A DNA stretch of 64,000 nt from Callipepla californica brunnescens (taxonomy: Eukaryota > Chordata > Aves > Galliformes > Odontophoridae): the NCBI GenBank assembly GCA_023055505.1, contig JALIRH010000006.1, forward strand, positions 25,083,105 through 25,147,104. The letters run 5' to 3'. Positions 35,746 through 47,300 of the stretch are shown one piece after another; position 1 is the first letter of the stretch; every line of letters starts with the position of its first letter. The position numbers were made by a program, and so were the translations under genes. Below the pieces are notes generated by a model. That model had not been told where the DNA came from, did no database searches, and saw only the letters and a list, made by a program, of their open reading frames with translations.

Positions 35746-38700
35746 AGCCTAATGGTTCCCATACAGATACCCATTAAACAGATGTTCTGTGTAGTCTAAT
35801 CAGTACCAGTGTATCAGGCATGTGGTGGAGGGGCCATGTAGAATCACAGTCTTTCCAATATGGGAGTTCTTACTTGATCCAGCTGAACACATCATTGCCA
35901 TCCAGACAGTGACAGACCATCTTGTTAGAGATTCAGTTCCCCACAGTAATACGATGCTGTACAGATAACCTCAAATCTTTTTTTCTCTCTTTTTCTTTCT
36001 CTTTTTTCCTTTTTAAACACAAAGTGTCTATAAGTCAATATGCAACAATGCTTAAGTATAGGAAATCTAAAAATGAAATACAGGAAAAAAGATTTCTGAT
36101 AAGAATCTATCTACATGAAGGATCAACAGGAAGATGTAGAATTTGCTAGAATTCGAGTAAAATAAATATGAACTTGGCAAGATTCAAAAGAAGTCCACCT
36201 GTCTAAAGATGACTTCAACTGTAAACACTCTGGGGAACTCAGGCAGTTACCACCCACAGTGAAGAGAACTGAAGAAACCAAGATGCAGATCAAAACAGAC
36301 CTGACCCTGACTTCTCCCTGCCCTAGCACTCCCCTTGCTTACTCTGTCTTAATTCACCTACCATTTTTTCTGAAGTCAGTCAAAGAAAAGGGCACACGAC
36401 CATGGCCTATAAAACTTAACACTTTTTCCTAAAATACCAAATAATAATGACAATAATTGGACTTTCTTAATAAGGATTAATAAGAATTAAGTTACTTGAA
36501 AGTTCATTTGAGGTTTTTTTTTTTCTTTAAGATAAAGGAGCTTGTGCAGAATAGATGAGAATGGAAGGAAGATTTCTCATGTTTCTTTTTACTAACATAA
36601 ATTTGAAGCAACTTCATATATCTCCAAGGAATTAAACGAAGCTTGCTATTTTTAAAGTGAGGTAAGAATTTGGCCCATATCATGTACAGAAACAGACTTA
36701 AAAAAAAAACAATGACAAAAAACTGACAGTCAGTAAAGAACCTAATAAAAAAAACCACAATTCTTTAGTAAACATTGGTGGTTAAAGAAAGGGTCTTCTA
36801 TGAGCCTATAGAAAGAGATATTCGTTCATAAATGCTTGTCTGTTGCAAAGTGATGGGGTAAATTGTATTTAGCCATGTCAGCAGCAGAAGTTCACATAAG
36901 GAACAGGAGACACAATAAAGTTCACATAGTTTGCTTTCAAATAGATACGGATTTCTTACACCACGTGTCACACATTCAGTTTGTAGGGGTAAATATTTTA
37001 ACTATGTCTTTTCTAACTGAAAACATTTTCCACATGTGAACAGACATAAAAGCACATTTAAAAAGAAGTCTCAGTAATCAGATTTTAAACTTTGACTTTA
37101 AATTTGAAACAGAACTTGAAATAAGTCTTTGGGGATGTTCCTTTCTTTGAAGAAATGCACAATTCCCGTTGCCAGCTTCAAGCAATGTACGGCAGCACTC
37201 GGTCACAAAAATGCAGCAGAACTTCTTGAGAGTGGGAAAAGGCCATACAAGACATATTTAACAAGAGTGTAAATGCAAGTGAGATTTGGAAAATGATTTG
37301 AAATTTTAAGCAATTCCCTCAGGACTTTCCTTCACTTATCAACTATTACTTGTTTCCAGGGAAATGTTCTGTCAATCCCCATTCCACAGCAAATGAAATG
37401 GTAATTACTGATAGAGAACTTCATACCAAAGGTATGGCCAATGAAATAACATGCAGAATGGGTGGTGTTCGTTGGTTCGCTTCAGGATTGGCAAACAGTA
37501 CACAGTAATGGCTAAACAGTGGTCAGATGGCAAAAGAAATTAGCAGTTACTTGTCACTGGTTGTAACCTTGATTTTTATTTGAGTGAGTAAGAAAGTTCT
37601 GCATGGGGCCCACATGGAGCCAGGAAAAAGGTATGAGGAAGGAATAGGAAGAAATGAAGCAAGGAACCCTGGTCATAAGCTGGACAGGAGTGTTTTTCCT
37701 CCTGAGGCAGAATGCCTACACAGACCTATCGACCAAAGTAGTATTATCTCATTTACCCTTTGCACTGTTTAACTTATATCTTACCACCACTCCTGGCTTT
37801 ACTAAGGTGCAAGAACTTTCAGAAAATCACCTTCTGATCATGGAAAGATAGTGAAGAAAAAAAAAAAGCAGAGCATGCTTTGAATAACAGATGTTAGAGA
37901 AGTATTTACTACTGGTAGAGTAGTAGTTCCCACTTGTAAGTATCATTCTGTTCTTTGATGTGGTCGGTGTGTACTCCCTGCTGCAGAAGCCTAGCTAGCA
38001 ATAAAACACCAACAGAGGTAGGTTCTGCAATTGTAGTAAGCACAGGTACATATGGTTCACAAACTGAAAGGAAGTAAGTGAAAACTTTTTCCTCTGTACA
38101 CTGTTCAGACTGGCCTCTCAGAACATGTAACTGTCTAAAAGTAGAGACATCTTGGAATATCTTATGTAGGAAAATAGGCTGGGAAAGCCAGCAACAAACA
38201 TATCAAGGATCTTACTATTGAGCTCCCATTAAGAAAGTGCCTACACGTAATAATTTCTCTCTTTTCACACTAACCCAATCACACACTGTTGATTTTCTCT
38301 AGCACTTAGGGACTGCCTCACATGAGCTCACATCAGCAGCACTGGGAAAAAGAGCACTCGTCCCTCATGATCATTTTTAGAGATGATGTTTCATCAGGTC
38401 AAAAAAGCAAATTGTTATACTACATCTGACTAACGGTTTGTGTGATCAGGTATCTTGTCCATAAATATGAATATGGAGGGAGCATAAGAGAAGTTGAGAT
38501 GCTTCCCATGAGACATCTTACTTGATTGGCATCTTTAAGGAAGAGGTGGAGTTTGTACCTTCCCTTTTCATGGCCTTGAGATACTGCAACAATGAATCTC
38601 ACAGACTCATGGTGAAATGAAGAGTTATTGTTTTTGCTAATCCAACCCAGTCAGAATGTTATGTCACTTATTCTGCCTTCTTTGACTGAATGTCACTAGA

Positions 38701-40949
38701 ATTAGCACTTGCTTGTTGGCCTCTACAATAGTTATATGTTGACAGATTTCAATAGGACACTTACAGGTACTATAAGCTTTGTGATTTCCATTTCATCTGC
38801 TTCTTTGCAAACCGAAGTCAGTGGAAAAACAAAACAAACCAAAAAAAACCTGCATTGGCTTTCCATACCATAACACAATGCAGATTATTATTATATACTC
38901 AGTTATTTGTAAAATCAACATTAAAATAATTTTTGAGCGTTTACCATGTTAACACAAAATCAAACTACTGTTATTGTGGTTGGCTGTTATTGTTTAGTAG
39001 TTGGATCAGTCTTTTGCTGTTATTTAGGGGAAGGAGGGTGGTGAAATATAGGTAACAAGCCACCACAAAAATTCCAGTTACTGTTTTCTTACAGGAATTA
39101 TTTATCTTGACCTCTGGGACACTTTTTTTTTCAAAACAGTGCAGAACTGCACTGCACTTAAGTGAACAAAACAGACAACCTGAATGAATACATAACTGGG
39201 GTATAGTGAAAACTTAAATAAAGCAAACGCCTTTTGGGAATACATTCGTATCACAAACACCATAACAGCTGGCACTGGTTGATCCACTTTTGGCAGTCGG
39301 TGAAGCAACATCAAAGACGCAATGTTTCAGAACAACTGATGAGTCAGCCAGAAAAAGTTGAGAGATTTAGTTCAGAGAAGCCCATTTATTATATAATGAA
39401 ATATTTCCGTAACGTCCCGTATTTGACATCCCATAAGAATACCAGTTATTCACTAAGCTAATATGACCACATACTATTGAAAATGTAATAACATACCTCA
39501 GTATCTGACCCTCTTGCCAGCTGCATTTTAGGCTTGTAAATCTTTAACCACTTGGGGCTGTAATTTTCCTTTTTTTTCCTGTTTTTCTATGACCCATCCT
39601 CTTTATTCTTTTTTTTTTCTTTTTTTCCCCCAAACTAATTAAACTTTTTGTTTCCTTCCAAGAAAATCTCTTGAGAGGAAAAAAGTTGTTTTATTCCTGT
39701 GAAGTAAGGCCTAATGAACCTTTGTCAAGAATTTCTTTAACATTCATGCAATGAAATAGGACTATGAAATTTGGGCTGTGGGGAGGATTTGAGGAGGTTT
39801 TTATGCAACTCTCATTAAGGTATTTTATAGTTAATCCAGCAATGGTTTTCAAATTCCAGAACCAGTTCCTGACACCTGGAACATTATTTGGGCTTCACAC
39901 AAAAATTCTCTGAAAGAACACAAGCCGTTTCAAAAATATTTCTCCTACCACTTTTGGGAACAAACAAATACAAAAACAGCAAGGAGCCAAAAGGTGGTAA
40001 AACACCTACCATAACATGAAGCATTTAATAAGAAAAGGAAGAACTATTATTTATTTTTTCATTATCTCTGCAATAAAAGTGGAAATGTTTGATTGTGTAT
40101 CACATGCAGCCTGAATGTGAACATTCACGTGAACATTTCCTAATATTCCTATGCTATGCACTAAGGAAAACAGGCACACATTCTGTTTCTCTGACCTCTC
40201 AAATTTACTGCATTTTCACAGGCTAGACACTTTCAGCCTTTTTCCTAAGATGTCAATTAAAACCTCATTTGCAGCTGTGCTCTTGAAGCTGGAGCTTCCA
40301 TTGTATGATTTTAGAAGGGTTGGGATTTATTTGATCTATGGAATTGTAAAATTCTGCTTTTGAGAACATAAAAAGTACATAAAATATTAAAAAGACGCAA
40401 AATAACTACTGTGGCTGGACAAAACCTATTGCCCCTCAGTGGGATGATGTACTGACGAACCAGCAAACACAAGGAAAGGAAGAGGAAGGAAAGCAATAGG
40501 GGTTTGTCCATTTCTGGAAAGTTTGGCTTGCTAACTCAGAGTGCATGGAATAAGTTGCAGTGGAAAACGAAACTAGAGAATATGCAAAGCTGGGAGATGA
40601 GATCATCTCCCCAAAACAATTCTTCAAATTCATAGACACTTCTGGATTCATGAGGTGAGAATAAGCAGCACTGAGGACTGTAAAACTCATTTGTAGCACT
40701 TGAATTTGTTAACATGCACATGCAAGCTGTCTCCTCCTAGAAGCACGGAGCAGGAGATGTCCTGGAAACCAAGGACAGAGAATCATAACTTTAAAAAAAA
40801 TATATATCTTAAAATGAAAGTGACAATAGTTTGCATTTTGACAGCCTCTCTGCTAACAGTCTGCACCAACCCAATCAAGTGTCACAGCTACCTTTTAGGT
40901 TTTCATCAGAGTATTATTTTGCAACAGCCCATTCCTGCAAATGGTTGTT
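35746..40949. other. Non-coding stretch
   Basis: AT-rich. Pyrimidine-rich tracts at about 35979-36015 and 39570-39630, A-run at 37857-37867. No open frame has coding character that I trust. Confidence 0.5.
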
Positions 40950-41028
40950 CCCAAGTGAATAATTACTCACACATGGAGCCCACAGAAAACAATGGGTGTC
41001 AGTGCATGAGTAACTACCTGGAGGGCTG
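40950..41028. repeat. Ancient palindromic interspersed repeat relic
   Basis: ATTACTCACACATGGAGCCC, then ACAATGGGTG, then GTGCATGAGTAACT: the outer parts are imperfect inverted repeats around a CAATGGG core. Same general family as the relic at 7008-7150. Confidence 0.4.
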
Positions 41029-41641
41029 AGAGTCCTGAAAGCGTTTCTGCACATGATAGGTAAGTTGCGTATTCGCTAGGGAATTTTCTTTCACTTGTGA
41101 ATTCATGCTTTTGTTTCCAAAATTAAAATGGAGATAGGCCCACATTAAAATAACCAGACAAAACCTTCTGAACTTCGGCAGTGGATAGATGCCAAACCTA
41201 CAGCAAGCTCAAAATTTTGCACGTATAGTGGCTCTTTATAGTGGGCTGGATCCAAACCTCACATTGAAAAATATCCCCAAGGCAGTGGAACTTGGATCTG
41301 CGCTTTCCGGTTTGAACCCAAACTGAAAGTGTTGCAAGAAATGTCTCATTAGTATATTCTGCAGCATTCATCTCCAGAAATCTGTCTTTGAACAAAGGCA
41401 CATCAACATTTGGAAAAAAAACGAGTAGTTATTTTTGGATAACCTAAAGGTCCTCTAAGTGTCGTAGCTCAATATTTTTGGAAATCACAGTCTCTTGCAG
41501 AGCTGTCTTAGATCTCTCTATTAGCCTAAGCTGGGCTGTATTTTGCCACAAGAATATCAACATCACACTCAGGGCGGCCAAATTCAGTTTTCAAAGATAA
41601 CAGAATGGATCCTCCCACAAAGTGAAGGTGGGACAAAATAG
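41029..41641. other. Unique flank left of the tandem array
   Basis: Single-copy sequence up to GGGACAAAATAG, where similarity to the array unit begins abruptly at ATTTAAAAGCAAACAAG. No gene supported. Confidence 0.5.
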
Positions 41642-42322
41642 ATTTAAAAGCAAACAAGTCTTCATAAAGACATTTCAGCACATTCAAAATAACACGCAAC
41701 CTGCCTGACCTGCGACAAAAAACGGCTGCACATATTTCAACAGGAAGGTCAGCCTAACCGTTAGCCAACTCAATCAGAACATGCCATTTCCATCCCATTC
41801 CAAGTAGACTTGAACAGAAGTCATGATGACTTATTTATTGGAGCTAAGACCACGGTGAAAACCCCACAGGGCTACCCATCACAGGACTGTGTGATGGTTC
41901 AACACTCAAACGGATAGAAACTGGCTTGAAATAAAAAAATCACTCACAGTGCACTATGATCTTTGCTTAACGAGTTATTAAAACAACTCTGCAGGTGCAC
42001 AGCTTCCAGGAGACTGAGCAAAAGCATCATACTCGATGTCAACAGTATTCCTACTGCAGTATTAGAGACAGAAAAGGAGAAAGGAACAGAATCCTTACAG
42101 ACTCAACCTAAAGCGCAAGCAGAGTTTTCTTCCTAGTTACACAAATTTAAATAAAGTACAAAAACTTGTCTTAGAAATGCTGCTGTCTGTGCGCACTTCC
42201 TCATGTCCGTCATCTCACAAGCGCATGTCCAGTCCAACAGCAAAACTAATGAGCAAAGAGAGATACAGTGAAGAGCGAGGCTGCACAATCAGTTGTAGAA
42301 AAACTGCACTGCAATCAGATGC
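41642..42322. repeat. Partial U-long unit at the array's left edge
   Basis: Corresponds to the last 681 bases of a complete U-long (from CAAACAAGTCTTCATAAAG to CAGATGC). The left part, including the hairpin, is absent, so the array boundary cuts through a unit. Confidence 0.9.
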
Positions 42323-42987
42323 ACCCAGCCTAGAACATGCTGTGTAGCATTCTAACATGATCTAGCAGCAGCTGCTGGCTTTTGTCTTCCGCTCTGCACA
42401 CTCCACTTCCAGTACCTGAAAGGTACTGAAAGGTACTGGAAGTGGAGTGTACAGAGTGAAAACCAAAGTGGATGCCCCTGATCCCCTCATGGAGCATCAC
42501 TGTGTCTTCTCTGTTTTAACTTAAATTACATGGACTTTTCTGTACCAACTGCTGATTTGATTCCATACTGCTGCAGTCACCATCCTTCTCAGTGGGATCA
42601 GTAGGACATTACTATTTCCTGCTTCACTGAGATCTTCCATCTTCCTGCTACTTTCCCCCTCCTATTGGCAGCTTTCTTCAGCTTGCATGAATCTATTACT
42701 TCTCGAAGCTGTGGTAAATAAATACCACGTTTTATCACCGCTTTGATACATCCTCCCCACAACCTAAAAACAGAAGATGTTAGTTTTTTTCAGAACACAA
42801 ACAAAGCAAGGGAGCAACAACAACAGAAGAGGGCTACTTCTTGTCTCCAACATTCAACATGAGCAATTACAAGTGTATCTTGAATTTAAAAGCAAACAAG
42901 TCTTCAGCAAAACTGACGAGCAAAGAGAGATACAGTGAAGAGCAAGGCTGCACAATCAGTTGTAGAAAAACTGCACTGCAATCAGAT
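42323..42987. repeat. U-short unit 1
   Basis: 665 bp. Same as the other short units except for a 10-bp expansion of the hairpin loop (arms 42398-42417 and 42431-42450). Internal deletion junction CTTCA/GCAAAACT at about 42901-42913. The exon-like acceptor on the minus strand ends at 42764. CR1-1 follows directly. Confidence 0.9.
42398..42450. repeat. Hairpin: perfect 20-bp inverted repeat, long-loop variant
   Basis: Arms ACACTCCACTTCCAGTACCT and AGGTACTGGAAGTGGAGTGT are exact reverse complements, separated here by 13 bases. In six other units the loop is GAA (3 bases), at 47376-47418, 51118-51160, 54860-54902, 56093-56135, 59835-59877 and 61078-61120. At 46142-46185 it is GGAA. Pairing extends five bases further outward (CTCTG/CAGAG) after one mismatch. 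The long loop here contains an extra GGTACTGAAA, which looks like a duplication of part of the arm and loop. Confidence 0.95.
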
Positions 42988-43078
42988 TCATAGATTCATA
43001 GATACATTGGGTTGGAAAGGACCTACAAGATCATCTAGTCCAACCATCCTCACACCACCATCCCTACCAACCAAGCTA

Positions 43079-45844
43079 CTAAATCAAATCCCTCAGCACC
43101 TCATCTAAACGCTTCTTGAACAGCGCTAGGGACGGTGCCTCAACCACCTCCCTAGGCAGGCCATTCCAGTGCCTGACCACTCTCTCAGAGAAAAAATTTT
43201 TCCTCAAGTCTAATCTAAATCTTCCCCGGCACAACTTGTGGCCATTCCCTCTCGTCCTGTCATTAGTTACCTGGCAGAAGAGGCCGACCCCCTCCTTACC
43301 ACAGCCTCCCTTCAGGAAGTGGTAGAGTGCAATGAGGTCTCCTCTAAGCCTCCTTTTCCCCAAACTAAACAATCCCAGCTCCCTCAGCCGCTCCTCGTAA
43401 GACTTGTGCTCCGGACCCCTCACCAGTTTTGTTGCCCTTCTCTGAACACCCTCCAGGGCCTCAACGTCTCTCTTGTAGTGAGGGGCCCAAAACTGAACGC
43501 AGTACTCGAGGTGCGGCCGCACCAGAGCTGAGTACAGGGGGATGATCACCTCCCTGCTCCTGCTGGCCACACTATTCCTAATACAGGCCAGGATGCCATT
43601 GGCCTTCTTGGCCACCTGGGCACACTGCCGGCTCATACTGAGCCGAGCATCAACCAACACCCCCAGGTCCTTTTCCTCTATACACTCCTCAAGCCATTCT
43701 GCCCCAAGCCTATAGCATTGCATGGGGTGATTGTGGCCAAAGTGCAGGACCCGGCACTTGGCCTTATTGAACCTCATCCCATTGACCTCAGCCCAACTGT
43801 CTAGCCTATCCAGATCCCGCTGAAGGGCCTCCCTACCCTCAGGCAGATCGACACATCCTCCCAACTTGGTGTCATCCGCAAACTTACTGAGGGTACACTC
43901 AATCCCCTCATCCAGGTCATCAGTAAAGATATTAAACCAGACGGGCCCCAATACCGACCCTTGGGGGACACCACTCGTGACAGGACGCCAGCTGGACTTG
44001 ACTCCATTAACCACTACCCGCTGGGCACGGCCCTCTAGCCAATTCTCAACCCAGAGAAGAGTGAACCTGTCCACACCATGGGCTGCCAGCTTCTGCAGGA
44101 GAATACTGTGGGAGACCGTGTCAAAGGCTTTGCTGAAGTCCAGGTAGACTACATCAACAGCCTTTCCCTCCTCTACCAGTCTGGTCACCCAGTCGTAGAA
44201 GGAGATGAGGTTGGACAAGCACGACCTGCCCTTTGTGAACCCGTGCTGGCTGGGTCTGATCCCCTGATTGCCATGCACGTGCCGTGTGATCTCCCTCAAG
44301 ATCAATTGCTCCATAACTTTCCCTGATACCGAGGTCAGGCTGACAGGCCTGTAGTTCCCCGGATCTTCCTTACGGCCTTTCTTGTAGATGGGAGTCACAT
44401 CGGCAAGCCTCCAATCTTGCGGGACCTCTCCAGATGACCAGGAATGCTGATAGATGGCAGAAAGCGGCTTGGCAATCACCTCTGCCAGCTCCCTCAGCAC
44501 CCTTGGGTGGATCCCATCTGGCCCCATGGACTTGTGGCAGTTCAGATGGAGGAGCAGGTCTCTGACTGTCTCTGCTGGGATCACAGGGGGTGTATGATGC
44601 GCTTCGTCCCAGACTTCCAGGTCAGGGCGAGGAGTATCCTGAGGATAACTGGTCTGTCTATTAAAGACAGACGTGAAGAAGGCATTGAGAACCTCAGCCT
44701 TTTCCTTATCCTCTGTGGTTACATTCCCTGCCGCATCAAGTAAAGGAGGGAAATTCTCCTTAGTTCTTCTTTTACTGTTAATATATTTATAAAAGGATTT
44801 TTTGTTCTCCTTTACTGCAGTAGCCAGTCTAAGTTCAAGCTGGGCTTTTGCATTTCTAACTTCCTGCCTGCAAATCTTGGCAAGTTCCCTGTAGTCTCCC
44901 CAAGTAGCCTGTCCCATCTTCCAGAGGGCATAGACTCTCTTTTTCTCCCGGAGTCTCAACAAAAGATCCCGGTTCATCCACACTGGCCTTTTTCCCCTCC
45001 GGCTTGACTTACGGTACTCAGGGACAGCCTGCACCTGTGCCTTTAAGATGTCCGTCTTGAGGAGGACCCAGGCTTCCTGGACCCCTTTACCCCTCAGGAG
45101 CGAGTCCCAAGGGACCCTTGCAACAAGCATCCTGAACAGGTCAAAGTCTGCCCTCCGGAAGTCCAAGGTAGCAGTTTTGCTAGTCACCCTCTTGATGTCA
45201 CCAAGAATAGCAAACTCTACCATTTCATGGTCACTCTGGCCAAGACGATCCCCAACCTTCACATCTCCTACTAGTCCTTCTCTGTTAGTGAAGAGCAGGT
45301 CTAGCAGGGCACCTCCCCTGGTAGGTTCTTGCACCAGCTGTGTCAGGAAGCAATCTTCCACACACTCCAGAAATCTCATGGACTGCTTCCTCTGTGCCGT
45401 ATTATATTTCCAGCATATATCAGGGAAGTTGAAGTCCCCCATGAGAACTAGTGCTGGCCATCGTGCAACATCTACTAGTTGCTTGTAGAACACCTCATCT
45501 ATCTCTTCATCTTGGCTAGGCGGTCTATAACAGAGCCCCACCACGATGTCACTCCTACAGACCATCCCCCTGATCCTTACCCACAGACACTCCACTTGGT
45601 CGTTTCCAACCTCAAGCTCTTCAACATCAAGACACTCTTTGATATAGAGAGCTATGCCACCACCCTTTTTTCCCCTCCTATCCCTTCTGAAGAGCTTGTA
45701 GCCATCCATCCCAGTACTCCAGTCATGGGAGGGGTCCCACCATGTTTCTGTAATAGCAACAAGGTCACAGTTAGACTGCCTTACAATCGTTTCAAGCTCT
45801 TCTTGTTTATTGCCCATGCTGCGTGCGTTGGTGTATATATGCAC
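43079..45844 (-). CDS. CR1 ORF2 protein: endonuclease and reverse transcriptase (copy 1)
   Basis: Open frame of 921 codons encoding the retrotransposition enzyme, which nicks chromosomal DNA and copies CR1 RNA at the nick. The apurinic-type endonuclease is at about 1-210, with expected active-site residues N6, E33, Y106, D137 and N139 (GDFNF), D182 and SDH at 204-206. Reverse transcriptase is at about 435-740, with YLDFSKAFD at 567-575, [11 protein letters not shown] at 624-634 and the catalytic FADD at 655-658. A C-terminal region to 921 follows. No stop or frameshift is seen. Codon 1 is GTG (Val), not ATG. The frame is open upstream to a TGA at 45899-45901 without an ATG, and the first ATG is codon 10, so the true start is uncertain. 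G496 is present. Residues look competent, but the element lacks its 5' end. Confidence 0.93.
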   Translation of the reverse strand: MHIYTNARSMGNKQEELETIVRQSNCDLVAITETWWDPSHDWSTGMDGYKLFRRDRRGKKGGGIALYIKECLDVEELEVGNDQVECLWVRIRGMVCRSDIVVGLCYRPPSQDEEIDEVFYKQLVDVARWPALVLMGDFNFPDICWKYNTAQRKQSMRFLECVEDCFLTQLVQEPTRGGALLDLLFTNREGLVGDVKVGDRLGQSDHEMVEFAILGDIKRVTSKTATLDFRRADFDLFRMLVARVPWDSLLRGKGVQEAWVLLKTDILKAQVQAVPEYRKSSRRGKRPVWMNRDLLLRLREKKRVYALWKMGQATWGDYRELAKICRQEVRNAKAQLELRLATAVKENKKSFYKYINSKRRTKENFPPLLDAAGNVTTEDKEKAEVLNAFFTSVFNRQTSYPQDTPRPDLEVWDEAHHTPPVIPAETVRDLLLHLNCHKSMGPDGIHPRVLRELAEVIAKPLSAIYQHSWSSGEVPQDWRLADVTPIYKKGRKEDPGNYRPVSLTSVSGKVMEQLILREITRHVHGNQGIRPSQHGFTKGRSCLSNLISFYDWVTRLVEEGKAVDVVYLDFSKAFDTVSHSILLQKLAAHGVDRFTLLWVENWLEGRAQRVVVNGVKSSWRPVTSGVPQGSVLGPVWFNIFTDDLDEGIECTLSKFADDTKLGGCVDLPEGREALQRDLDRLDSWAEVNGMRFNKAKCRVLHFGHNHPMQCYRLGAEWLEECIEEKDLGVLVDARLSMSRQCAQVAKKANGILACIRNSVASRSREVIIPLYSALVRPHLEYCVQFWAPHYKRDVEALEGVQRRATKLVRGPEHKSYEERLRELGLFSLGKRRLRGDLIALYHFLKGGCGKEGVGLFCQVTNDRTRGNGHKLCRGRFRLDLRKNFFSERVVRHWNGLPREVVEAPSLALFKKRLDEVLRDLI

Positions 45845-45938
45845 TTCAGCTGAGACATTTGCCTCACCCTTTGTTCCAGCACAGCCCCCCTGGGCTCTTC
45901 ACTGGGGAGCCCTGTTATATCCCCTACCCCCATCACAG

Positions 45939-46064
45939 CTAGTTTAAAGCTCTCTCAATTAGTCCAGCTAGCTCCTGGGCTAGAATTCGTTTCCCCCTTT
46001 GGGACAGGTGTATTCCATCAGCGGATAACAGGCCAGGAGCTGAGTAAACTGCCCCGTGGTCAAA
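45939..46064 (-). pseudogene. CR1 ORF1 C-terminal remnant (copy 1)
   Basis: The last 41 codons of ORF1 and its TAG stop (45939-45941). It contains LLSADGIHLSQRGKRILA, which matches block V of SGNH-type esterases (D-x-x-H-L...G) as found in the ORF1 of CR1/L3-type LINEs. The rest of ORF1 was lost when the element was 5'-truncated at insertion. ORF2 opens about 40 bases downstream of this stop, in another frame. Confidence 0.7.
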
Positions 46065-46066
46065 AA

Positions 46067-47300
46067 ACCCAGCCTAGAACATGCTGTGTAGCATTCCAAC
46101 ATGATCTAGCAGCAGCTGCTGGCTTTTGTCTTCCGCTCTGCACACTCCACTTCCAGTACCTGGAAAGGTACTGGAAGTGGAGTGTACAGAGTGAAAACCA
46201 AAGTGGATGCCCCTGATCCCCTCATGGAGCATCACTGTGTCTTCTCTGTTTTAACTTAAATTACATGGACTTTTCTGTACCAACTGCTGATTTGATTCCA
46301 TACTGCTGCAGTCACCATCCTTCTCAGTGGGATCAGTAGGACATTACTATTTCCTGCTTCACTGAGATCTTCCATCTTCCTGCTACTTTCCCCCTCCTAT
46401 TGGCAGCTTTCTTCAGCTTGCATGAATCTATTACTTCTCGAAGCTGTGGTAAATAAATACCACGTTTTATCACCGCTTTGATACATCCTCCCCACAACCT
46501 AAAAACAGAAGATGTTAGTTTTTTTTCAGAACACAAACAAAGCAAGGGAGCAACAACAACAGAAGAGGGCTACTTCTTGTCTCCAACATTCAACATGAGC
46601 AATTACAAGTGTATCTTGAATTTAAAAGCAAACAAGTCTTCATAAAGACATTTCAGCACATTCAAAATAACACGCAACCTGCCTGACCTGCGACAAAAAA
46701 CGGCTGCACATATTTCAACAGGAAGGTCAGCCTAACCGTTAGCCAACTCAATCAGAACATGCCATTTCCATCCCATTCCAAGTAGACTTGAACAGAAGTC
46801 ATGATGACTTATTTATTGGAGCTAAGACCACGGTGAAAACCCCACAGGGCTACCCATCACAGGACTGTGTGATGGTTCAACACTCAAACGGATAGAAACT
46901 GGCTTGAAATAAAAAAATCACTCACAGTGCACTATGATCTTTGCTTAACGAGTTATTAAAACAACTCTGCAGGTGCACAGCTTCCAGGAGACTGAGCAAA
47001 AGCATCATACTCGATGTCAACAGTATTCCTACTGCAGTATTAGAGACAGAAAAGGAGAAAGGAACAGAATCCTTACAGACTCAACCTAAAGCGCAAGCAG
47101 AGTTTTCTTCCTAGTTACACAAATTTAAATAAAGTACAAAAACTTGTCTTAGAAATGCTGCTGTCTGTGCGCACTTCCTCATGTCCGTCATCTCACAAGC
47201 GCATGTCCAGTCCAACAGCAAAACTAATGAGCAAAGAGAGATACAGTGAAGAGCGAGGCTGCACAATCAGTTGTAGAAAAACTGCACTGCAATCAGATGC
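46067..47300. repeat. U-long unit 2
   Basis: 1,234 bp. Contains the hairpin with a four-base loop (46142-46185), an exon-like acceptor on the minus strand (AG at 46499-46500), an 8-base T-run after GTTAG, and the 576-bp segment missing from short units. Has C in GCATTCCAAC. Ends at the empty CR1 site CAGATGCACCC. Confidence 0.95.
46333..46498 (-). other. Exon-like open segment in the U unit
   Basis: On the minus strand a branch-point-like CTAAC (46514-46518) and TTCTGTTTTTAG precede 55 codons open to a stop at 46333. The segment encodes LWGGCIKAVIKRGIYL and then a Lys/Arg-rich stretch. A different frame of the same segment also gives two short open runs. No family recognised. Equivalent segments occur in the other units (acceptor AG at 42764-42765 in U-short 1, and open frames ending at 55050 and 60025). 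It may be the remnant of a host exon captured in the array, or chance. Confidence 0.25.

Larger units (their letters stand above)
42988..46066 (-). mobile_element. CR1 LINE copy 1, 5'-truncated, ORF2 intact
   Basis: About 3,079 bp on the minus strand. The 3' end (low coordinates) has the CR1 tail of 8-base units, TTCATAGA on the plus strand, in two copies here against three in copies 2-5. The conserved 3' region GGTTGGACTAGATGATCTTG lies beside it, read on the minus strand. The 5' end is truncated inside ORF1. Insertion is at CAGAT/ACCCAGCC with no target duplication. Confidence 0.95.

Noticed and set aside
43116..45853. Plus-strand open frames up to 146 codons inside the CR1 copies (and the same in copies 2-5)
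   Set aside because: Antisense shadows of ORF2, with no codon character of their own. They recur identically in each copy only because the copies are identical.
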